Positions 33,881-43,748 of a stretch of 64,000 nucleotides of DNA are shown in pieces. This DNA is from an uncultured Clostridia bacterium (GTDB lineage: Bacteria > Bacillota > Clostridia > Oscillospirales > Acutalibacteraceae): contig CANPWP010000002.1 in NCBI GenBank assembly GCA_947584595.1, positions 1 through 64,000 on the forward strand, read 5' to 3'. Each line of letters opens with the position of its first letter. Positions within the stretch are counted from its first letter, which is position 1. The translations under genes were made by a program, and so were the position numbers. The notes below the pieces were generated by a model. The model had not been told where the DNA came from and made no database searches. It worked only from the letters and a program-made list of their open reading frames with translations.

Positions 33881-35920
33881 ATGGGAGTTATAAACATACT
33901 TGATAAACACGTTGCAGAACTTATTGCCGCTGGCGAAGTAGTAGAGCGACCATCTTCTGTTATTAAAGAGCTTGTTGAAAACTCAGTTGATGCAGGTGCA
34001 AAAAATATTACAATTGAAATAAAAAACGGCGGTACAACTTTCATTCGTGTCAACGACGACGGCTGCGGCATTATGAAAGATGACGTAAAAAATGCTTTTT
34101 TACGTCACGCTACAAGCAAGGTGAAATTTGAAAATGACCTTGATAAAATTTCTACACTCGGTTTTAGAGGAGAGGCTTTGGCGTCAATCAGCGCCGTTTC
34201 AAAATTACAGCTTATTACAAGAAATAAATTTGAAAAAATCGGCTCATCTTATGAAATTTTCGGCGGAGAAGAAATATCCTTTTTTGATGCAGGCTGTCCT
34301 GTGGGTACAACCTTCATTATAAGGGATTTATTTTATAACGTTCCTGCAAGAATGAAGTTTTTAAAAAAGGATGTTTCTGAGGGCAATGCAGTTTCTGCGT
34401 TTGTTGATAAGGTGGCTTTATCACATCCTGAGATTTCATTTACATATATAAGAGACGGCAGACAGATGCTTAAAACCTCAGGTGACGGAAAACTTAAATC
34501 TGCCATATATTCGGTTTACGGCAGAGAATTTGCTTTAGGACTTATTCCTGTCAATTATGAATTAAACGGAGTTAAAGTTTACGGTTATATTTCCAAACCT
34601 GTTGAGTCTCGTCCCAACAGAAATATGCAGAACTTTTTTATTAACGGAAGATATGTAAAAACAAGAACTGCGTCAATTGCTTTGGAAGAAGCCTTCAAGG
34701 GGAGCATTATGGTGGGAAAGTTTCCGTCTTGTGTATTGCATATTGAAATTTCCTATGAAGCAATAGATGTAAATGTCCACCCTGCAAAAGTAGAGGTAAG
34801 ATTTATTAACGAAAAACCTGTATTTGACGCTGTATATCACGCTGTTAAGTCTGCCCTTTTAAGTTCTGATGAAAGTAAAAATGTTACTTTTAAAAATCCT
34901 TCTGCTTTTAATGATATTAAAACTCCAAGTCCTTTTAATATGGCTAAATCTATTATTAAAAATCAAAATTCTGATAGTATTAAACCCGAAAATAAGGAAA
35001 AAAAAGAATATAATCCTTTTGTTGAACTGAATTATATTTCATCTGCACCTGAAAAGATAAGTGACAAAAAAAATAATTTTTCCGAAAACGTACAAAACAA
35101 TAAAAGAAACTTTTCAACTGTACAGAAAAAAAGTTATGTAAGCTCACCTGTAACCGAAGAACCTGCAAAGAAGGAACAAATAAAAAATTATTTGGATTTC
35201 TTAAATGAATCTTCAAAATCTGACACATTGCTGTCACAAAATAATGATAACATATCAGCCGAGAGTACAAAAAATTTATCGGAAAATAAAAATATTAATA
35301 ATGATTCTCAACGAATAGATGATGAAATTAAGCCTTTAATTGAAACTCAAGAACCAACTTTCAGATATATCGGAGAGGCATTTAAAACATACATTATAAT
35401 CGAAAAAGACAAAGAGCTGATTTTAATAGATAAGCACGCCGCTCATGAAAGAATAATATATGAGAGGTTAAAAAAAGAAAAAGGTGCTGGATTTTCCCAA
35501 TTACTGTTAAAACCCATTCCCGTTACATTAAGCAAGACCGATTATGACGCATCAGTTAATAACCTTGATATGTTCAGGGAATGTGCTTTTGACGTTGATG
35601 ATTTCGGCAACGGTGTTTTGCTTGTAAGAAGCGCTCCTCAATATTTAGACGAATCCGATATTGTTGACGCTGTTGAAGAAATGGCTCAGCATATCGCTGA
35701 AAATAAAAAAGATATCCGCAGTGAAAAAATGGATTGGATATACCATAATGTAGCTTGCAGAGCCGCTATTAAAGCAGGAAATAAAAGTATAGACAAAGAG
35801 TTAATAGAAATTGCAAAACTTGTGGTAACAGACCCGAATATAAGATATTGTCCTCACGGTAGACCTACAAGCATTGTAATTTCAAAACATGAAATAGAAA
35901 AGCAATTCGGCAGGGTGTGA
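33881..35920 (+). CDS. mutL: DNA mismatch repair protein MutL with endonuclease motif
   Basis: GHKL ATPase coupling mismatch recognition to strand incision. The 679-aa protein has the N-terminal ATPase (Glu33 in KELVENSVDAG, DDGCGI, GFRGEAL), a long low-complexity linker rich in Lys/Asn/Ser (about 335-470) and a C-terminal domain with DKHAAHERIIYE (from 517) plus ACRAAIKAG and CPHGRPT. These are the metal-binding motifs of MutL endonucleases found in bacteria without MutH. ATG 33881 follows GGCGGTGA; GTG 33872 lies within that RBS. Confidence 0.96.
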   Translation: MGVINILDKHVAELIAAGEVVERPSSVIKELVENSVDAGAKNITIEIKNGGTTFIRVNDDGCGIMKDDVKNAFLRHATSKVKFENDLDKISTLGFRGEALASISAVSKLQLITRNKFEKIGSSYEIFGGEEISFFDAGCPVGTTFIIRDLFYNVPARMKFLKKDVSEGNAVSAFVDKVALSHPEISFTYIRDGRQMLKTSGDGKLKSAIYSVYGREFALGLIPVNYELNGVKVYGYISKPVESRPNRNMQNFFINGRYVKTRTASIALEEAFKGSIMVGKFPSCVLHIEISYEAIDVNVHPAKVEVRFINEKPVFDAVYHAVKSALLSSDESKNVTFKNPSAFNDIKTPSPFNMAKSIIKNQNSDSIKPENKEKKEYNPFVELNYISSAPEKISDKKNNFSENVQNNKRNFSTVQKKSYVSSPVTEEPAKKEQIKNYLDFLNESSKSDTLLSQNNDNISAESTKNLSENKNINNDSQRIDDEIKPLIETQEPTFRYIGEAFKTYIIIEKDKELILIDKHAAHERIIYERLKKEKGAGFSQLLLKPIPVTLSKTDYDASVNNLDMFRECAFDVDDFGNGVLLVRSAPQYLDESDIVDAVEEMAQHIAENKKDIRSEKMDWIYHNVACRAAIKAGNKSIDKELIEIAKLVVTDPNIRYCPHGRPTSIVISKHEIEKQFGRV

Positions 35921-35924
35921 TTTT

Positions 35925-36884
35925 TTGAATAAAACGATAAAGGTGATTTCTATTGTCGGACCGACAGCAACAGGGAAAACACGCTTATCTGTTGAAATTG
36001 CAAAAAATTTAAACGGCGAAATTATTTCAGCCGATTCAATGCAGATTTACAAGGGAATGACGATTGCCACCGCCGCACCCACCAATGATGAAAAACAGGG
36101 AATAAAACACCACTTAATGGAGTTTTTATCTTCCGACAAGAGCTTTTCCGTTGCAGATTATGTTGTGCTTGCTCATAAAGCAATTTATGATATTTACAAA
36201 GCAGACAAACTGCCCATTGTTGTCGGGGGAACGGGGCTCTATGTTGACTCACTTTTAAATAATATTAAATTTACCGATAACAGCTATGATATTAAGGTAA
36301 GAGAAAAATACACAAATTTACTTGAACAATACGGAGTTTCTTATCTTTTAGATAAATTAAAAGAAATTGATATAGTTTCCTACAACAAGCTTTCAAGAGA
36401 AGTTAATGCAAAGCGAATTATAAGAGCTTTGGAATTTTATGAAATAACGGGAAAAACAATAACTGAGCAAAATATTAATTCAAAGCAGGATTCTCCTTAT
36501 AATGTAATTAAAATCGGTCTTACTTGCAAAGACAGAGAGTTATTATATAACAGAATTAACGAAAGAATTGATATAATGCTTGAAAATGGTTTGCTTAAAG
36601 AAGCAGAAAGAGTCTTAAATTCAGATTTAAGCGAAACTGCAAAAAAAGCAATCGGATATAAAGAACTGATTCCGTATTTCAGCGGTGAGCGAAGTCTTGA
36701 AGAATGTATTGAAACTTTAAAAATGAATACAAGAAGATACGCTAAAAGACAGCTTACCTGGTTTAGAAAGGACAATGATATTAAATGGCTTTATATTGAT
36801 GAATATGAAAATTTTGAAGATTTATTTAATAAAGCTTTAAAAATAATAAAAAAGGATTTTGAAAATGGACAAACTTCTTTTTAA
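35925..36884 (+). CDS. miaA: tRNA dimethylallyltransferase MiaA
   Basis: Transfers dimethylallyl to N6 of A37 in tRNAs, making the MiaB substrate. The 319-aa protein has the P-loop GPTATGKTRLS (12-22), DSMQIYKGMTIATAAPT, and GGTGLYVDSLL. TTG 35925 sits a few bases after mutL with GGGTG upstream. Its 3' end overlaps the HlyD-like gene by 20 bp. Confidence 0.96.
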   Translation: MNKTIKVISIVGPTATGKTRLSVEIAKNLNGEIISADSMQIYKGMTIATAAPTNDEKQGIKHHLMEFLSSDKSFSVADYVVLAHKAIYDIYKADKLPIVVGGTGLYVDSLLNNIKFTDNSYDIKVREKYTNLLEQYGVSYLLDKLKEIDIVSYNKLSREVNAKRIIRALEFYEITGKTITEQNINSKQDSPYNVIKIGLTCKDRELLYNRINERIDIMLENGLLKEAERVLNSDLSETAKKAIGYKELIPYFSGERSLEECIETLKMNTRRYAKRQLTWFRKDNDIKWLYIDEYENFEDLFNKALKIIKKDFENGQTSF

Positions 36885-38154
36885 AAGAATATTGATCGGC
36901 ACACTGACGGCATTAATGCTTATATATGTAATTTATTTGTTATTCAGCGCAAATTTTAATGTTATTCAAACAGAAAATGCAACCAAGATAACCATTACAG
37001 ATAAAATATATTCCGAAGGCTTTATTGTAAGAAATGAAGAATATATAAAAAATGATTCTAAAGGTTATATAGCCTATGAGCTTGGCGACGGTGGGGATAT
37101 AGAGGCTGACGGAATTGTTGCAAAAATTTATAACAGTTCTTCCGACGCTGTTGCAAGACAGGAAATAGAATCAATTGAAGAGAAGATTAACAATTTAACA
37201 GCATTGACAACCTCTTATTATTCGCAGAGTACAGGTCTTGATGTTGTTGATAATGAGCTCAACAATCAGATAATCAGCTTTCTGGGAAATATAAACAAAT
37301 GCAGGTTTACAACGGCAGAAAGCGATCTCAATAATCTTTTAAGCTCAATTAACAAAAGACAGCTCATCACAGGTCAGGTAACAGACTTTTCCACTAAAAT
37401 AACTGAGCTTACTTCAAAAAAACAGAGCATTGAAAATTCAAGCAGTGAAAGTACCGGTTTAATTAAAAGTCCTAAAGCAGGATATTTCGTTTCTGCCTGC
37501 GACGGTTTTGAAAAATCTGTTGATTATTCTAAAATAGCAGAAATTTCTGTTGAGGATTACGATAATATTAAAGCAAGTACCGTTCCTGAAAATGTAATAG
37601 GAAAAGTAGTTGAAAGCCCTAATTGGTATGTTGTATGCAAGGTTCCTGCTGATGACGCTCTCAACTTATCTTTTTTTGAAAATGAGGACGGCGTTACAAT
37701 TGAAATGCCTTTTTCTTCGACAGAAAGTATTCCCGCTACAATTGTTAAAATAAATCAGACAGATTCTGAATCTGATGCCGTTGTTATTTTTAAATGTAAT
37801 TATATGAACAGCGATTTGGCTGACGCAAGAAAAGAATCTGTTGAAATAGGTATTCAGGAGTTTACCGGTCTCAGGGTAAGCAAACAGGCGCTTCATGATG
37901 ATGTTGTAATAAAACATTCAGAAGATGAAAACGGCAACAGCAAAAAAGAAACTAAAAAGGTTCAGGGCGTTTATGTGCTTCACGGAAGTGAAATTCAGTT
38001 TAAAGAAGTTTCTGTAATGTATTCCGGAAGCGATTATGTTATTTGTGACCCTGATCCTGAGGACGGAGTATTATTTAACGGTGAAACCGTACAGCTTTAT
38101 GATAAGGTCGTAACACAAGGAGATAAATTATACGATGGAAAAATTGTTAACTGA
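36865..38154 (+). CDS. HlyD-family-like membrane protein of the division cluster
   Basis: A 429-aa protein with one N-terminal TM helix (about 7-29), a beta-barrel-like region with the lipoyl-type segment SEGFIVRNEEY, a helical hairpin (about 85-195, IESIEEKINNL... ITELTSKKQSIEN) and a C-terminal domain, the layout of HlyD-type adaptors. No ABC partner or outer membrane protein is near. Equivalent genes precede yggS-sepF in other Clostridia (recalled), suggesting an envelope or division role rather than export. ATG 36865 is 8 bp after AAGGA. It overlaps miaA by 20 bp and yggS by 20 bp, indicating coupled translation. Function unknown. Confidence 0.72.
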   Translation: MDKLLFKRILIGTLTALMLIYVIYLLFSANFNVIQTENATKITITDKIYSEGFIVRNEEYIKNDSKGYIAYELGDGGDIEADGIVAKIYNSSSDAVARQEIESIEEKINNLTALTTSYYSQSTGLDVVDNELNNQIISFLGNINKCRFTTAESDLNNLLSSINKRQLITGQVTDFSTKITELTSKKQSIENSSSESTGLIKSPKAGYFVSACDGFEKSVDYSKIAEISVEDYDNIKASTVPENVIGKVVESPNWYVVCKVPADDALNLSFFENEDGVTIEMPFSSTESIPATIVKINQTDSESDAVVIFKCNYMNSDLADARKESVEIGIQEFTGLRVSKQALHDDVVIKHSEDENGNSKKETKKVQGVYVLHGSEIQFKEVSVMYSGSDYVICDPDPEDGVLFNGETVQLYDKVVTQGDKLYDGKIVN

Positions 38155-38848
38155 TGTAGAGTACAATTACAAAAAAATAGAAGAAAGAATTGCAGAGGCG
38201 GCTGTTAAATCAGGCAGAAAAAGAGAAGATATAATATTTTTATCCGCCACAAAAACAGTTTCTGCCGACATTATAAATTACGCAATTTCATTAGGTCTTA
38301 AATATATAGGGGAAAACAAGGTACAAGAGCTTTTGCAAAAGTATGATGATTATGATTTAGATAATGCCTCTCTGCAATTTATCGGTCATTTGCAGACAAA
38401 TAAAGTAAAACAGATAGTTGATAAGGTCGATTTGATTCAATCCGTAGATTCTGTTAAGCTTGCTAAAGAAATTTCAAAACAATCTGCTGCAAGAAATATA
38501 GTATCTAATGTTTTAGTTGAAGTTAATATCGGAAAAGAAGAAAATAAATCGGGTGTAATGCCTGAAATGGCGGAAGAATTGCTTTGTGAAATATCAACAA
38601 TGGATAACATTTCCGTCAAAGGATTAATGACAATACCGCCAATTTGTGAAAATAAACAGAAAATTTGTAAATATTTTAATAAAATGCATAATATATTTAT
38701 TGACATCTCGAGCAAAAAATTAGATAATATATCTATGGAAATATTGTCTATGGGTATGTCTTCCGATTATTATGAGGCAATTTTGGAAGGCGCAACAATG
38801 GTTAGAATAGGATCTTCACTATTTGGTGCAAGAAACTACGCAAAATAA
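38135..38848 (+). CDS. yggS: PLP homeostasis protein YggS/YlmE
   Basis: A 237-aa single-domain PLP-binding protein of the alanine-racemase fold. Lys40 in LSATKTV is the PLP lysine; FIGHLQTNKVKQI, GLMTIPP and MSMGMS-like MGMSSDYYEAI are family blocks. It controls the free PLP pool. The gene sits in the conserved yggS(ylmE)-sepF(ylmF)-ylmH-divIVA order of Gram-positive division clusters. Confidence 0.95.
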   Translation: MEKLLTDVEYNYKKIEERIAEAAVKSGRKREDIIFLSATKTVSADIINYAISLGLKYIGENKVQELLQKYDDYDLDNASLQFIGHLQTNKVKQIVDKVDLIQSVDSVKLAKEISKQSAARNIVSNVLVEVNIGKEENKSGVMPEMAEELLCEISTMDNISVKGLMTIPPICENKQKICKYFNKMHNIFIDISSKKLDNISMEILSMGMSSDYYEAILEGATMVRIGSSLFGARNYAK

Positions 38849-38864
38849 GGAGGAATATTTAAAA

Positions 38865-39338
38865 ATGGCTGGATTTGTAGATAAGTTTAAACGTATGTGG
38901 GACGCTCCTGATGATGAGTATGAGTATGATGAGTACGGCTATGCTGACGATGGAGCAGAAGAACCTGAAGAATATGAAGAAAGATCGGGCAGAAGAAATG
39001 AAGCTGTTGATTATACATCAAGAGGAAGAAGCAAGGTTGTAAACATAAATGCTACTGCAAAATTACAGGTTGCTATTTTTAAGCCTGAAAGGTTTGGAGA
39101 AGAAACCCGTACCATTGCTGATGAACTTATAAATACTCATACTGTTGTATTAAACCTTGAAGATACAAATAAAGATATGTCAAGAAGAATTATCGACTTT
39201 TTAAGCGGTGTTGCTTATGCTCATAACGGAAAAATCAAAAAGGTTGCTACAAGTACATTTATCATTATTCCTAATAATGTTGATTTAACCGGCGACGATT
39301 TACTTGATGAGCTTGAAAACAGCGGTGTATACTTCTGA
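38865..39338 (+). CDS. sepF: Cell division protein SepF
   Basis: Membrane anchor for FtsZ that organises the septum. The 157-aa protein has an N-terminal amphipathic helix (AGFVDKFKRMWDAPDD), a Tyr/Glu/Asp-rich linker, and the C-terminal SepF domain starting near 60 (VVNINATAKLQVAIFKPERF) with DFLSGVAYAHNGKIKKVA. ATG 38865 follows AAGGAGG; the longer frame begins inside yggS. Normal length. Confidence 0.95.
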   Translation: MAGFVDKFKRMWDAPDDEYEYDEYGYADDGAEEPEEYEERSGRRNEAVDYTSRGRSKVVNINATAKLQVAIFKPERFGEETRTIADELINTHTVVLNLEDTNKDMSRRIIDFLSGVAYAHNGKIKKVATSTFIIIPNNVDLTGDDLLDELENSGVYF

Positions 39339-40077
39339 TAAAACAGATAACAGCTTATTTATTTCAAAGCTTGATGATACTTTTAAATTGTCTTTTGTAA
39401 GACATAAAAACTGTTATTTGGGGTTTCTTAATGAAGCAGAAATATATTTTGCTGAGGAATATTTAAAAAAATCAAATTATGATTTTTGCTTTTGGGGCGG
39501 GTATGAAGACTCCGAAAGAAAAATACTCTGTGCTTTATATAACGATTTTGTAAGTGATGATGTTCCCGTTTCTGCAATTGAGTTTTCTTACAGAAAAACA
39601 GACAAACTCTCTCACAGGGACTTTTTAGGTACAATAATGTCTCTTGGAATTGAAAGAGACACTGTGGGTGATATTTTAATAGAAGAGGGAAGAGCTGTTG
39701 TTTTTGTAAAAACCGAAATTAAAGATTACATAATTTCACAAATAGATAAAATCGGCGGTGTTGGAGTTAAAATATCAGATGCAGATTTGGAAAATCTTCC
39801 TGATAAAGAAAAGTTTAAGGACCAAACCGTTACTTTATCATCTCTCAGACTTGATGCCTTAGTGGCTGTTTTTGCTGGGGTAAGCAGAGAAAAGGCTCAA
39901 AGATTAATTTCACAGGGATTAGTTATGATAAATTACTCCCCGTGTACTTCATTAAGCAGAAAAGTTAAAGAGAACGATATAATATCAGTAAGAAAGCACG
40001 GAAAATGTATTATTAAGAATTTAATTGGCGAAACAAAAAAGGGTCGCCTTAAATTAGCGGTTCAATTTATAAGATAG
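39304..40077 (+). CDS. ylmH: S4-domain RNA-binding protein YlmH
   Basis: A protein of up to 257 aa with an N-terminal YlmH domain (YRKTDKLSHRDFLGTIMSLGIERDTVGDILI is split across its core) and a C-terminal S4 RNA-binding domain (about 180-235, LRLDALVAVFAGVSREKAQRL). In B. subtilis YlmH rescues stalled 50S-peptidyl-tRNA complexes. The frame opens 35 bp inside sepF; TTG 39304, ATG 39307 and GTG 39325 are all possible starts and none has a good RBS, so the start is uncertain. Confidence 0.9.
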   Translation: MMSLKTAVYTSDKTDNSLFISKLDDTFKLSFVRHKNCYLGFLNEAEIYFAEEYLKKSNYDFCFWGGYEDSERKILCALYNDFVSDDVPVSAIEFSYRKTDKLSHRDFLGTIMSLGIERDTVGDILIEEGRAVVFVKTEIKDYIISQIDKIGGVGVKISDADLENLPDKEKFKDQTVTLSSLRLDALVAVFAGVSREKAQRLISQGLVMINYSPCTSLSRKVKENDIISVRKHGKCIIKNLIGETKKGRLKLAVQFIR

Positions 40078-40088
40078 GAGTGTTTGGA

Positions 40089-40775
40089 ATGTTAACAATT
40101 GATGAAATTAGAAATGCCACTTTCAGAAAGGCAAAAGTCGGCGGTTACAATCCGGAAGACGTAAATGATTTTATTGATGAAGTAGTCATTTCTTTTGAGC
40201 AAATTAAAAAGGAAAAGGCTGACTTAGTAAGAAAAATGGATATACTTGCTACAAGGGTCGAGCAATACAGAGCTGACGAAGAAACAGTAAGAAATGCCTT
40301 GCTTGCATCACAAAAGGTGGCTGATGCTTCAATCAAAGAAGCAAAAGAAAAATCTGCTGCTATTTTAAGAGAAGCAGAAGCTAAAGCTCAAAAACTTTTA
40401 ATTGAAACTAATGGTGTAACTGCTAAAGAAAAGGATAATTATTTACAGTTAAAAACCGATGCAGTTCAGTTAAGAGAAGAATTAAAGTCTCTTTATGAAA
40501 AACATCTTAAAAATATTGATGATTTACCTACGGCTGTCGAGCTTTATGACAAAAAACAGGAACTTAATAAAAAATTTCCTACTAAATCAGTTAATAAGTT
40601 AGAAGTAACCGAAGATGCACCGGCTTCTGAAGAAAAAGCTGAAGAAGTTAAATCAGAGCCTGAAAATACTGCTGAAAAAACAGATGATAAAGATAATGAT
40701 GATGTAAAAGTAAATCGTCCCAAAAAGTTTGATAACCTTAAATTTGGCGACAACTATGATGTTGGCGAAGAATAA
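40089..40775 (+). CDS. divIVA: Cell division initiation protein DivIVA
   Basis: Recruits partners to negatively curved membrane at poles and septa. The 228-aa protein starts with the conserved lipid-binding domain (TIDEIRNATFRKAKVGGY, then NPEDVNDFIDEV), continues as a long coiled coil (about 40-150) and ends in an acidic, probably disordered tail rich in Glu/Lys/Asp. ATG 40089 follows AGGAGTG, in which the in-frame GTG 40080 lies. Confidence 0.94.
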   Translation: MLTIDEIRNATFRKAKVGGYNPEDVNDFIDEVVISFEQIKKEKADLVRKMDILATRVEQYRADEETVRNALLASQKVADASIKEAKEKSAAILREAEAKAQKLLIETNGVTAKEKDNYLQLKTDAVQLREELKSLYEKHLKNIDDLPTAVELYDKKQELNKKFPTKSVNKLEVTEDAPASEEKAEEVKSEPENTAEKTDDKDNDDVKVNRPKKFDNLKFGDNYDVGEE

Positions 40776-40808
40776 TTTGCAAAATTTTAATTAGAGAGGG
40801 TTAGGTTT

Positions 40809-43577
40809 ATGTCCCAGGATTACAATTCCACACTTAATCTTCCCAAAACTGAATTTCCAATGAGAGCAGGCTTACCTAAAAGTGAGCCTGTTACTTTGAA
40901 GAAGTGGGAAGACAACAAGGTTTATGAAAAATTAATGGAGAAGAACGAAGGAAAACCTTTGTTTGTACTTCACGACGGTCCTCCGTATGCTAACGGTAAT
41001 ATTCACCTTGGAACTGCGCTTAATAAAGTTTTAAAGGATATTATTGTCAGATACAAAAATATGGCAGGCTTTAAGGCTCCTTATGTTCCCGGTTGGGATA
41101 CCCACGGTCTTCCTACCGAGCTTAAGGCGAGAGCTAAGGCGGGAGTAGGCAATTCTGCAACAATTGACGACTTGGAACTTCGTAAAATATGCAGCGAATT
41201 TGCTTCGGGCTATATTGATGACCAGAGAAATCAGTTTAAACGCTTAGGCGGTTTGGGAGAATGGGATAATCCTTATATCACCCTTTTACCTGAATTTGAA
41301 GCTACTCAAACCAGAATTTTTTCGGAAATGGCTTGCAAAGGCTACATTTATAAAGGATTAAAGCCTGTTTATTGGTGTTCTGACTGCAAAACTGCTCTTG
41401 CAGAAGCAGAAATCGAATATGCAGAAGACCCCTGCCATTCAATTTACGTTAAATTTAATGTTACAGACGATTTGGGAAAATTATCTGCACTTGGTATTGA
41501 CCCTACAAAGGCTTATTTTGTAATATGGACAACAACTACATGGACTTTGCCTGCAAATGTTGCAATTTGCGTTGGTCCTCAGTATAACTATGCAGTAATT
41601 AAATGTAATGACGAGTATTACATTATGGCTGAAGAACTGTATAAATCAGCTATGGAAGCCGCTGAATTAACAGATTACGAAGTAGTTGCTACAATTAAGG
41701 GCAGCGAACTTGAATATATGAAAACTCAACACCCGTTCCTTGACAGACAGTCGCTTGTAATTGTAGGTGACCATGTAACTCTTGAAAGCGGTACAGGCTG
41801 TGTTCATACTGCTCCGGGACACGGTGTTGACGACTATATAGTTTGCAGAAATTATCCTGAAATTCCTATCATAGTTCCTGTTGACGCTGACGGCGTTCTT
41901 ACTGAAGAGGCAGGTCAGTTTGCAGGATTGAAAACCGAAGACGCTAATAAACCGATTGCCCTGTATCTTGAAAAAACAGGTGCTTTATTTGCACTTAAAA
42001 AGATTATCCACCAGTATCCCCATTGCTGGAGATGTAAAAACCCCGTATTATTCAGAGCTACTGACCAGTGGTTCTGCTCTGTTGATGATTTTAAGGACGA
42101 AGCCGTAAAAGCTATCCAGGACGTTGAGTGGATTCCTGGCTGGGGCAAAGACAGAATTACATCTATGGTTAAAGAGCGCAAAGATTGGTGCATTTCAAGA
42201 CAGAGAAAATGGGGAGTACCGATTCCTATTTTCTACTGTGAAGAATGCGGCGAAGCTTTAATTGATAAAGACGCAATGAATGCCGTTGCCGATTTATTTG
42301 AAAAAGAAGGCTCAAACGCTTGGTATACTCACGAAGCTGACGAAATTTTACCAAACGGTACAAAATGCCCTAAATGCGGATGTAACCATTTCGCAAAAGA
42401 AAAAGATATTATGGATGTATGGTTTGACAGCGGTTCTTCATATGCTGCTGTTATACAGAAAAGACCGAACCTGCATTTCCCTGCTGATTTATATTTAGAG
42501 GGTGCTGACCAGTACAGAGGCTGGTTCCAGTCATCACTTTTGACTTCTGTAGCAACTCAGGGCACAGCCCCATATAAAACTGTTTTGACACACGGCTGGG
42601 TTGTTGACGGAGAAGGCAGAAAGATGAGCAAATCTTTAGGAAACGGCATTGAACCCCAAGAAATCATTGACCAGTATGGTGCAGATATTTTAAGACTTTG
42701 GGTTGCATCTTCCGACTATCACGCTGATATTAGGATTTCCAAAGATATTTTAAAGCAGTTATCAGAGTCCTACAGAAAAATCAGAAATACTGCAAGATAT
42801 ATTTTAGGCAACCTTTATGACTTTGACCCTGACACAGACAAAGTTAATACAAACGACCTTTATCCTATTGATAAATGGGCGCTTGTTAAGCTTAATGAGC
42901 TTATTGAAATGGTTAAAACGGCTTACGATAAATATGAATTTCATCAGGTTTATCATAGTATTCATAACTTCTGTGTTGTTGATATGTCAAACTTCTATCT
43001 TGATGTTTTAAAGGACAGACTTTACACAGAAAAAGCAGACAGCTTATCAAGAAGAGCCGCTCAGACAGCAATTTACACTATTGTTGACGCTATGACAAGA
43101 ATGATAAGTCCAATTCTTGCTTATACCTCCGATGAAATCTGGGGATATATGCCTCATAGCAAAGATGACAACACCGAAAATGTTGTATTTACAAATATGC
43201 CCGAACAGGCTAATATTACTGTTGAAGACGGATTTATGGATAAATGGGACAGAATTCACGAGTTAAGAGATAATGTCAAGAAAACTCTTGAATCATTTAT
43301 TAAAGATAAAACAATTAAATCTTCTCTTGAAGCAGTCGTCAATCTTTCTGCAAGCGGTAAAACGTTTGAATTTCTTTCAGGTGTAAAAGATGAATTAGCC
43401 GCTGCATTTATTGTTTCATCTGTTAATATCGCTCAGGGCGATACTGATGAAATTAAAATTGAAATAGAAAAAGCAAATGGCGGAAAATGCGAAAGATGCT
43501 GGAGTATCAGCGAGACAGTAGGAGAGAATAGCGAACATCCTACGCTCTGTTCACGCTGTTGCGAAATCTTAAAGTAA
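40809..43577 (+). CDS. ileS: Isoleucyl-tRNA synthetase
   Basis: Charges tRNA-Ile. The 922-aa class I enzyme has [13 protein letters not shown] (HIGH-type motif at 66-69), the CP1 editing domain with [17 protein letters not shown] at 605-609 and a C-terminal zinc ribbon with CERCW and CSRCCEIL. It is the bacterial type with the C-terminal zinc finger. No T-box leader precedes it; it is read from the division cluster. A terminator follows at 43606-43638. Confidence 0.97.
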   Translation: MSQDYNSTLNLPKTEFPMRAGLPKSEPVTLKKWEDNKVYEKLMEKNEGKPLFVLHDGPPYANGNIHLGTALNKVLKDIIVRYKNMAGFKAPYVPGWDTHGLPTELKARAKAGVGNSATIDDLELRKICSEFASGYIDDQRNQFKRLGGLGEWDNPYITLLPEFEATQTRIFSEMACKGYIYKGLKPVYWCSDCKTALAEAEIEYAEDPCHSIYVKFNVTDDLGKLSALGIDPTKAYFVIWTTTTWTLPANVAICVGPQYNYAVIKCNDEYYIMAEELYKSAMEAAELTDYEVVATIKGSELEYMKTQHPFLDRQSLVIVGDHVTLESGTGCVHTAPGHGVDDYIVCRNYPEIPIIVPVDADGVLTEEAGQFAGLKTEDANKPIALYLEKTGALFALKKIIHQYPHCWRCKNPVLFRATDQWFCSVDDFKDEAVKAIQDVEWIPGWGKDRITSMVKERKDWCISRQRKWGVPIPIFYCEECGEALIDKDAMNAVADLFEKEGSNAWYTHEADEILPNGTKCPKCGCNHFAKEKDIMDVWFDSGSSYAAVIQKRPNLHFPADLYLEGADQYRGWFQSSLLTSVATQGTAPYKTVLTHGWVVDGEGRKMSKSLGNGIEPQEIIDQYGADILRLWVASSDYHADIRISKDILKQLSESYRKIRNTARYILGNLYDFDPDTDKVNTNDLYPIDKWALVKLNELIEMVKTAYDKYEFHQVYHSIHNFCVVDMSNFYLDVLKDRLYTEKADSLSRRAAQTAIYTIVDAMTRMISPILAYTSDEIWGYMPHSKDDNTENVVFTNMPEQANITVEDGFMDKWDRIHELRDNVKKTLESFIKDKTIKSSLEAVVNLSASGKTFEFLSGVKDELAAAFIVSSVNIAQGDTDEIKIEIEKANGGKCERCWSISETVGENSEHPTLCSRCCEILK

Positions 43578-43579
43578 TT

Positions 43580-43605
43580 ATACTAATTTAAACTGAAATT
43601 AGTAC
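43580..43605. repeat. Short inverted repeat, possible MITE-end remnant
   Basis: TACTAATTT and AAATTAGTA flank a 6-bp centre right after the ileS stop. The outer bases recall the ATACT/AGTAT ends of copies A-C, but the element has no core, so it could equally be a chance palindrome. Confidence 0.35.
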
Positions 43606-43638
43606 AAATCGGTGTAGCTGTTTGTTACACCGATTTTT
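43606..43638 (+). terminator. Rho-independent terminator after ileS
   Basis: AAATCGGTGTA (43606-43616) pairs with TACACCGATTT (43626-43636) over 9 nt, with the T-run TTTTT at its 3' edge. It lies between ileS and the lspA leader element, so lspA expression depends on readthrough or a promoter I could not identify. Confidence 0.82.
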
Positions 43639-43659
43639 GCCTTGTAACAAACTGTTCGT

Positions 43660-43735
43660 AAACAGTCGGGCAAAAAAAGCGTGTTTATATATGGATACTG
43701 TCTGCTCGGATATGGCTAGCCACCGGCTGCTTTTT
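43660..43735 (+). ncRNA. Putative structured RNA, copy 2 (lspA leader)
   Basis: Homologous to the minus strand of 252-330: AGTCGGGCA, ATATGG, CTGTCT, CGGATATG and CACCGGCTG followed by T residues are all kept in order over about 76 nt, with divergent bases between. It ends with AGCC/GGCT and TTTTT only 14 bp before the lspA ATG and abuts the RBS ACAGGAGG. It could be a cis-acting leader or a small RNA with its own terminator. I do not recognise the family. Confidence 0.5.
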
Positions 43736-43748
43736 ACAGGAGGATAAA

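Noticed and set aside
40089-40808. T-box leader for ileS (and for leuS at 22890)
   Set aside because: No long leader or T-box core sequence is present; both synthetase genes follow their neighbours by about 30 bp.
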